Of a DNA stretch of 8,430 nucleotides, positions 5,429 through 8,430 are shown piece by piece. Numbering within the stretch: the stretch's first letter is position 1; each line of letters starts with the position of its first letter. A program made the position numbers and the translations under genes. The notes under the pieces were generated by a model. That model had not been told where the DNA came from. It searched no databases and saw nothing but the letters and a program-made list of their open reading frames with translations. The stretch covers positions 1-8,430 of the forward strand of contig JAWVZB010000124.1 of assembly GCA_033722375.1 (NCBI GenBank), read 5' to 3'. Origin of the DNA: JAWVZB01 sp033722375. Lineage in GTDB: Bacteria > Actinomycetota > Nitriliruptoria > Nitriliruptorales > Nitriliruptoraceae.

Positions 5429-6628
5429 TCAGCGGCGGACGCCGGCGTAGTCCTCGAGGGCAGGGACGGCGTGTGAGGGGGGTGGGAGCGCCGCGAGGTC
5501 CGCGGCGATCTCGGCGGCGCCCGCTGCGTAGGAGTCGTCCTCCACGACCGACCGGGCCGCGGTGGCGACCGCCTCGGCGGTCAGCCCCCCGTGCTCGAGC
5601 ACCAGTCCCGCCCCGAGCTCCCGCACTGAACGGGCGTGACCGAACTGGTCGGCGCCGAGCGGGATCACGACGACGGGCACACCCCGCGCCAGGGCCCCCA
5701 GGGTGGTCCCGGTTCCTCCGTGGGTCACCGCGGCACGACAGCGGTCGAGTACCGCTCCCTGCGGCACGTAGTCCGCGACGTGGACGTGCGGCGCGTCGGG
5801 GAGTTCGAGCATCGCAGGGTCGGCAGAGGCGCCGTAGGTCACCACGGTGGAACGGCCCAGGGTGGCAGCGCCGGCAGCAGCGGTGCTGAGGACCTCGGGG
5901 AACCACCGCGTGAAGATCGTCCCGAGGCTCACGTACACGGCGTCCTCGAGCCCCTCGACCCAGCCGGGGACGTCCGCGTCGTCGACCCCGTCCAGCACCG
6001 GGGGACGGATGACGACATCAGGTGATCGGCTCCGGCGGAGCCCGTGGGCCTGCCGCGCGTCCTCCTGGGTCTCGCGGTAACGGTCGGGGAACGTCGAGAT
6101 CTGCAGCGCCCCGCGGAACCAGTCCGGGTCGGTGGCGGGATCCAGACCGATGTGTGACCGCAGCGCGTCGAGGTCGCGATCGTCCTCGATGTCGCCCGTC
6201 TTCACCATGACCTCGTGGTCCACCGGGAAGGAGAGGTCGAAGGTCGCGAACGGGATGTCGGCCCGCTCGGCGACGGCCGGGCCAGCGAACTCGAACGACT
6301 CGCCGATGATGAGATCGGGGCGGAGCGTTCCGACCTCGTCCAGGAGGTCGGCCGCCATCTCGCGGGCGGTCTCCCGGAGGAAGAGGCGGGCGAAGATCGA
6401 GCGATGGCCCGTGGGGTCGTCAGCCGGCGGTGGCGTGACCGGCCCCTGGCTCTCGAGCCAGTCCATCCCGACGGCGACGGCCCGATGGCCGCGGGCCTCG
6501 ATCCGCGGCACGTACGCCCCGCTGGTGGCGAACACCACCTCGTGGCCGGCATCGCGGAGCGCGGCGGCCAGGCCCAGCATCGGGTTGAGGTGCCCGTCGG
6601 CAGGCTGGAGCGTGAACAGCACCCGCAA
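5429..6628 (-). CDS. GT1/MGT-type UDP-sugar glycosyltransferase
   Basis: A 399-residue protein, typical for the macrolide-glycosyltransferase-like GT-B enzymes. The acceptor half opens with MRVLFTLQPADGHLNPMLGL, where His13 sits at the usual catalytic-base position, followed by GHEVVFATSG. The donor half has VYVSLGTIFT (231-240), VADYVPQGAVLDRC (284-297), HGGTGTTLGALARGVPVVVIP (303-323) and GADQFGHA (325-332); the HGGTGT and DQ elements bind the nucleotide sugar. It should transfer a sugar from a UDP or dTDP donor to a small hydrophobic acceptor in the cytoplasm, either biosynthetic or detoxifying. No polyketide or deoxysugar genes lie nearby, so detoxification or lipid/carotenoid glycosylation is as likely as antibiotic tailoring. 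The start is TTG at 6628, with GGAGGG about 5 bases upstream; a GTG two codons in (6622) is the alternative. It is divergent from the MDR oxidoreductase. Confidence 0.88.
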   Translation of the reverse strand: MRVLFTLQPADGHLNPMLGLAAALRDAGHEVVFATSGAYVPRIEARGHRAVAVGMDWLESQGPVTPPPADDPTGHRSIFARLFLRETAREMAADLLDEVGTLRPDLIIGESFEFAGPAVAERADIPFATFDLSFPVDHEVMVKTGDIEDDRDLDALRSHIGLDPATDPDWFRGALQISTFPDRYRETQEDARQAHGLRRSRSPDVVIRPPVLDGVDDADVPGWVEGLEDAVYVSLGTIFTRWFPEVLSTAAAGAATLGRSTVVTYGASADPAMLELPDAPHVHVADYVPQGAVLDRCRAAVTHGGTGTTLGALARGVPVVVIPLGADQFGHARSVRELGAGLVLEHGGLTAEAVATAARSVVEDDSYAAGAAEIAADLAALPPPSHAVPALEDYAGVRR

Positions 6629-6679
6629 GTAGCCCTCCCAGGCAGTCGAGACCGCGTGAGCCTAGGCGGTGTGCGAGCC

Positions 6680-6704
6680 GTCGCCGTCGGACCGGCACGG
6701 CGAC
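6680..6704. promoter_or_regulatory. Inverted repeat in divergent promoter region
   Basis: GTCGCCGT (6680-6687) and ACGGCGAC (6697-6704) are perfect 8-base arms 9 bases apart, centred in the 136-base gap between the divergent glycosyltransferase and oxidoreductase genes. The 17-base centre-to-centre spacing of the arms is roughly what a dimeric HTH repressor needs. No regulator gene is adjacent and no clear -35/-10 boxes are visible, so this is only a candidate operator; it could also fold as an RNA hairpin followed by TTTCTC. Confidence 0.35.
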
Positions 6705-6764
6705 TTTCTCTCGCAGGGCAGCGGCGGGTTAGCGTTCGTGGCTACCAGGGGACGGAGGCGACGG

Positions 6765-7775
6765 GTGCGTGCGGTGGTGCAGTCCGCCTACGGCGACCCG
6801 GCCGAGGTGCTGGAGGTCGGCGAGGTCGACCGTCCGTCGGTCGGCGACGACGAGGTGCTGGTCCGGGTCCGTGCCGCGTCGGTGCATCCCGACGTCTGGC
6901 ACGTCGTGACCGGCCTGCCGCGTGTGCTGCGGGTGATGGGGTCGGGCGTGCTGGCCCCCAACGAACAGGTGCCGGGCACCGACATGGCCGGGGAGGTCGA
7001 GGCGGTCGGGGCCGCGGTCACGCGGTTCCAGCCCGGCGACGCGGTCTTCGGCGAGACGATCCGCGGCATGCAGTGGCGCAACGGCGGCGCCTTCGCCGAG
7101 TACGTGGCGACGACCGAGGACGCGTTGGCTCCCAAGCCTCCCGACGTGAGCTTCGAGCAGGCCGCCACCGTCCCGACCGCCGGGATCATCGCCCTGCACA
7201 ACCTCCCCGACCTGGACGCGCTCCCGGACGGTCATCGGGTCCTGGTCAACGGCGCGGGCGGCGGGGTCGGGGCCATCGCCCTCCAGCTCGCCAAGGCTGC
7301 CGGGGCGCACGTCACCGCGGTCGACCACAGCGACAAGCTCGACCTGCTGCGCCAGCTCGGCGCCGACCGTGTCGTCGACTACACCACCGACGACGTGACC
7401 CGGATCGACGCGACCTTCGACCTCGTGTTCGACGTGGCCGGCAACCACCGCTATCCGGCCTACCGGCACGTCCTCGAGCCGGACGGCGGCTACGTGCTGA
7501 TCGGCCACGACCACTTCGGCCGTGTGGGCCGGCGCTGGCTCGGGAGCATCCCGACGATGGTCGGGCTGATGGCCCGGTCGGTGTCGGACCGGCGGCTGTC
7601 GCTGAAGTTCGACAACCCGGACAGACCGGCGGCGATGCAGCGTCTGCACGCGGGGCTCGCGAGCGGGGCGCTGACACCGGTCGTGGCGGAGGCCTTCCCG
7701 CTGGAGGCGGCCGCGGAGGCGCTGAAGATGCTCGCGTCGGGACGCGCGGTGGGCCGCATCGTCGTGGTCCCGTAG
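6765..7775 (+). CDS. Zinc-free MDR-family NAD(P)H oxidoreductase
   Basis: A 336-residue medium-chain dehydrogenase/reductase of the quinone-oxidoreductase/zeta-crystallin type. Visible features are the N-terminal catalytic domain (VRAVVQSAYGDPAEVLEV, VLVRVRAASVHPDVWHV, VPGTDMAGEVEAVG, FQPGDAVFG, GGAFAEYV) and the Rossmann domain with the glycine-rich loop NGAGGGVGAIALQLAKAAGA (162-181), LGADRVVDYT (198-207) and FDLVFDVAGN. The cysteine and histidine ligands of zinc-dependent alcohol dehydrogenases are absent, so it probably reduces quinones, enones or similar carbonyls with NAD(P)H. Asp187 lies near the end of the second Rossmann strand, which may favour NADH, but this is tentative. GTG at 6765 is chosen because GGAGG lies 6 bases upstream and the family N-terminus begins there; the longer upstream frame is not protein-like. 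It is divergent from the glycosyltransferase, with possible joint regulation. Confidence 0.88.
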   Translation: MRAVVQSAYGDPAEVLEVGEVDRPSVGDDEVLVRVRAASVHPDVWHVVTGLPRVLRVMGSGVLAPNEQVPGTDMAGEVEAVGAAVTRFQPGDAVFGETIRGMQWRNGGAFAEYVATTEDALAPKPPDVSFEQAATVPTAGIIALHNLPDLDALPDGHRVLVNGAGGGVGAIALQLAKAAGAHVTAVDHSDKLDLLRQLGADRVVDYTTDDVTRIDATFDLVFDVAGNHRYPAYRHVLEPDGGYVLIGHDHFGRVGRRWLGSIPTMVGLMARSVSDRRLSLKFDNPDRPAAMQRLHAGLASGALTPVVAEAFPLEAAAEALKMLASGRAVGRIVVVP

Positions 7776-7790
7776 CCGTCCGTCGTTCGC

Positions 7791-7835
7791 GGTCGCCGGC
7801 TCCGGGACCCCTCACGGAGGTGGCCGGCCACGACC
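7791..7835 (+). terminator. Long interrupted stem-loop after the oxidoreductase
   Basis: GGTCG (7791-7795) pairs with CGACC (7831-7835), CCGGC (7796-7800) with GCCGG (7823-7827), and TCCG (7801-7804) with CGGA (7815-7818), with bulges only on the 3' side. It starts 16 bases after the stop codon and would separate the oxidoreductase from the iron-regulated bfd promoter. There is no T-run, so termination is inferred from position and stem strength. Confidence 0.45.
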
Positions 7836-7858
7836 CACACCGACTTCGCCATCTGGAG

Positions 7859-7877
7859 TTAGGTGAACCTAACCTAA
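7859..7877 (+). promoter_or_regulatory. IdeR/DtxR iron box upstream of bfd
   Basis: TTAGGTGAACCTAACCTAA matches the 19-base IdeR/DtxR consensus TTAGGTTAGSCTAACCTAA at 17 of 19 positions, counted by eye. It covers the -35 region and the start of the spacer before the -10 at 7884, the standard position for Fe(II)-dependent repression. The predicted consequence is that bfd, and any bfr transcript started here, rises when iron is scarce. Confidence 0.9.
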
Positions 7878-7880
7878 CCC

Positions 7881-7889
7881 TGGTATGCT
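7881..7889 (+). promoter_or_regulatory. Extended -10 element of the bfd promoter
   Basis: TGGTATGCT holds an extended -10 TG dinucleotide followed one base later by TATGCT (7884-7889). No good -35 is present at 17 bases, where the sequence is AGGTGA inside the iron box, which fits an extended -10 promoter. Transcription should begin near 7896, giving a leader of about 24 bases. Confidence 0.6.
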
Positions 7890-7891
7890 GC

Positions 7892-7910
7892 TCGTCCCCG
7901 TCAGGGACGA
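7892..7910 (+). other. Hairpin covering the bfd ribosome-binding site
   Basis: TCGTCCC (7892-7898) and GGGACGA (7904-7910) form a perfect 7-bp stem with the loop CGTCA. The 3' arm contains the likely Shine-Dalgarno sequence AGGGA (7903-7907), 12 bases before the bfd ATG. If transcription starts near 7896, most of the 5' arm is not transcribed, so RNA sequestration holds only for a start at or upstream of 7892. Confidence 0.4.
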
Positions 7911-7919
7911 ACGCACCGC

Positions 7920-8165
7920 ATGATCGTCTGCCACTGCAAGGTCCTCACGGACCGTGACATCCACGCCGCCATCGACAGCGGCGCCGACGAGGTGTGTGCG
8001 CTCGCGTCGGTGTGCGGGGCGGCGTCCGAGTGCGGGGGCTGCCTCCCGACGGTCCGACAGCTGATGGAGCGCCGCGGCTGCCCCGTCGATTCGACGGTCA
8101 CGGTCCGAACGGTCCGCGAACGCCTGGGACTCCCCGCCGGGCGCGAACCGGCCCGTGCGGTATAG
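7920..8165 (+). CDS. bfd: Bacterioferritin-associated ferredoxin (Bfd)
   Basis: An 81-residue BFD-like [2Fe-2S] protein. Cys4, Cys6, Cys38 and Cys41 (MIVCHC near the start and ECGGC later) match the C-x-C...C-x-x-C cluster ligands of Bfd. Two further cysteines, Cys26 and Cys32, lie between them. Bfd docks on bacterioferritin and passes electrons through its haem to reduce and release stored iron. It is somewhat longer than the E. coli protein (about 64 residues), with a C-terminal extension of charged residues. The ATG at 7920 is preceded by AGGGA at a longish spacing. The bacterioferritin gene follows after 35 bases, its physiological partner, and the IdeR box upstream predicts induction by iron starvation. 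Identification is strong. Confidence 0.93.
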   Translation: MIVCHCKVLTDRDIHAAIDSGADEVCALASVCGAASECGGCLPTVRQLMERRGCPVDSTVTVRTVRERLGLPAGREPARAV

Positions 8166-8200
8166 GGTCGTCGCAGTCCAACCTCGGGAAGGACGAACTC

Positions 8201-8430
8201 GTGCCGCAGGGTGACCCTGAGATCATCGAGATGCTGAACGAGCACCTCACGTTCGAGCTGACCGCGACCAACCAGTACTTCCTCAACTCGAAGATGCTCG
8301 ACAACTGGGGGCTGCCGGGGCTCGCCAAGCTCTTCCGCGACCGCTCGTTCGACGAGATGCACGACACCGAGGAGCTGATCGACCGCATCCTCTACCTCGA
8401 GGGGCATCCCAACCTCCAGCGGCTGAACAC
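8201..8430 (+). CDS. bfr: Bacterioferritin, N-terminal part, cut by window edge
   Basis: The first 76 codons of a bacterioferritin, the 24-subunit haem-containing iron store; usual length is about 160 residues, so a little over half lies outside. The sequence MPQGDPEIIEMLNEHLTFEL, TNQYFLNSKMLDNWGL, SFDEM and RILYLEGHPNLQRLN aligns with E. coli and mycobacterial Bfr without gaps. Counted from this start, Glu19, Tyr26 and Glu52 correspond to ferroxidase-site Glu18, Tyr25 and Glu51, and Met53 to the haem ligand Met52. The position equivalent to ferroxidase His54 is Asp55, with a histidine one residue earlier. The GTG start at 8201 has GGAAGGA about 8 bases upstream. It follows bfd by 35 bases and probably shares its transcript; TATAGG at 8161-8166 could be part of an extra internal promoter. 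Confidence 0.93.
   Translation, partial: MPQGDPEIIEMLNEHLTFELTATNQYFLNSKMLDNWGLPGLAKLFRDRSFDEMHDTEELIDRILYLEGHPNLQRLN

Noticed and set aside
6729..7649. 306-codon minus-strand frame opposite the oxidoreductase
   Set aside because: Antisense shadow of an MDR gene with clear family motifs and a good ribosome-binding site.
7821..7830. Perfect palindrome TGGCCGGCCA upstream of bfd
   Set aside because: It lies within the 3' side of the larger stem-loop after the oxidoreductase and is an expected kind of GC palindrome; no separate function is supported.
6215..7957. 580-codon plus-strand frame across the glycosyltransferase and oxidoreductase
   Set aside because: It is antisense to one real gene and out of frame with another, and dominated by Arg, Gly and Pro.

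Overview
The window is about 70% G+C by eye, codon third positions are almost all G or C, and GTG starts are frequent. An IdeR/DtxR-type iron box, a RES/Xre pair of actinobacterial style and a Mycobacterium-like bacterioferritin sequence all point to a high-GC actinobacterium. A deep lineage such as Nitriliruptoria is possible, but the window alone cannot settle it. I see no rRNA, tRNA, insertion sequence, CRISPR array or phage gene.

Layout. (1) Positions 1-835, minus strand: a two-gene RES/Xre toxin-antitoxin module. The toxin starts with GTG inside the antitoxin stop codon and runs off the left edge. (2) 890-1276, minus: a small coiled-coil protein with a C-terminal membrane anchor. (3) 1277-1645: a gene-poor stretch with what may be the relic of a GNAT acetyltransferase. 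(4) 1646-2860: a small two-helix membrane protein and a dimeric alpha/beta-barrel (ABM-like) protein on the minus strand, divergent from a MarR regulator. The shared control region is the most AT-rich spot in the window. (5) 3107-4609, plus: a DEAD-box RNA helicase fused to a C-terminal cold-shock domain, preceded by three tandem hairpins. (6) 4753-5391, plus: a membrane-anchored DM13-domain protein with an acidic, Met-rich stalk. (7) 5429-6628, minus: a GT1/MGT-type glycosyltransferase, divergent from an MDR-family oxidoreductase (6765-7775, plus). An 8+8 bp inverted repeat lies between them. (8) 7859-8430, plus: an iron-storage operon, bfd then bfr, with a near-consensus IdeR box in its promoter; bfr is cut by the right edge.

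The genes form short independent units rather than one pathway. The units with clear internal logic are the toxin-antitoxin pair, the MarR/ABM divergon, the RNA-remodelling helicase-CSD fusion and the iron-controlled bfd-bfr pair. I do not see a new multi-gene defence or biosynthetic system. The most notable observations are the helicase-CSD fusion with its structured leader, the IdeR box on bfd-bfr, and the altered ferroxidase-site residue of the bacterioferritin.
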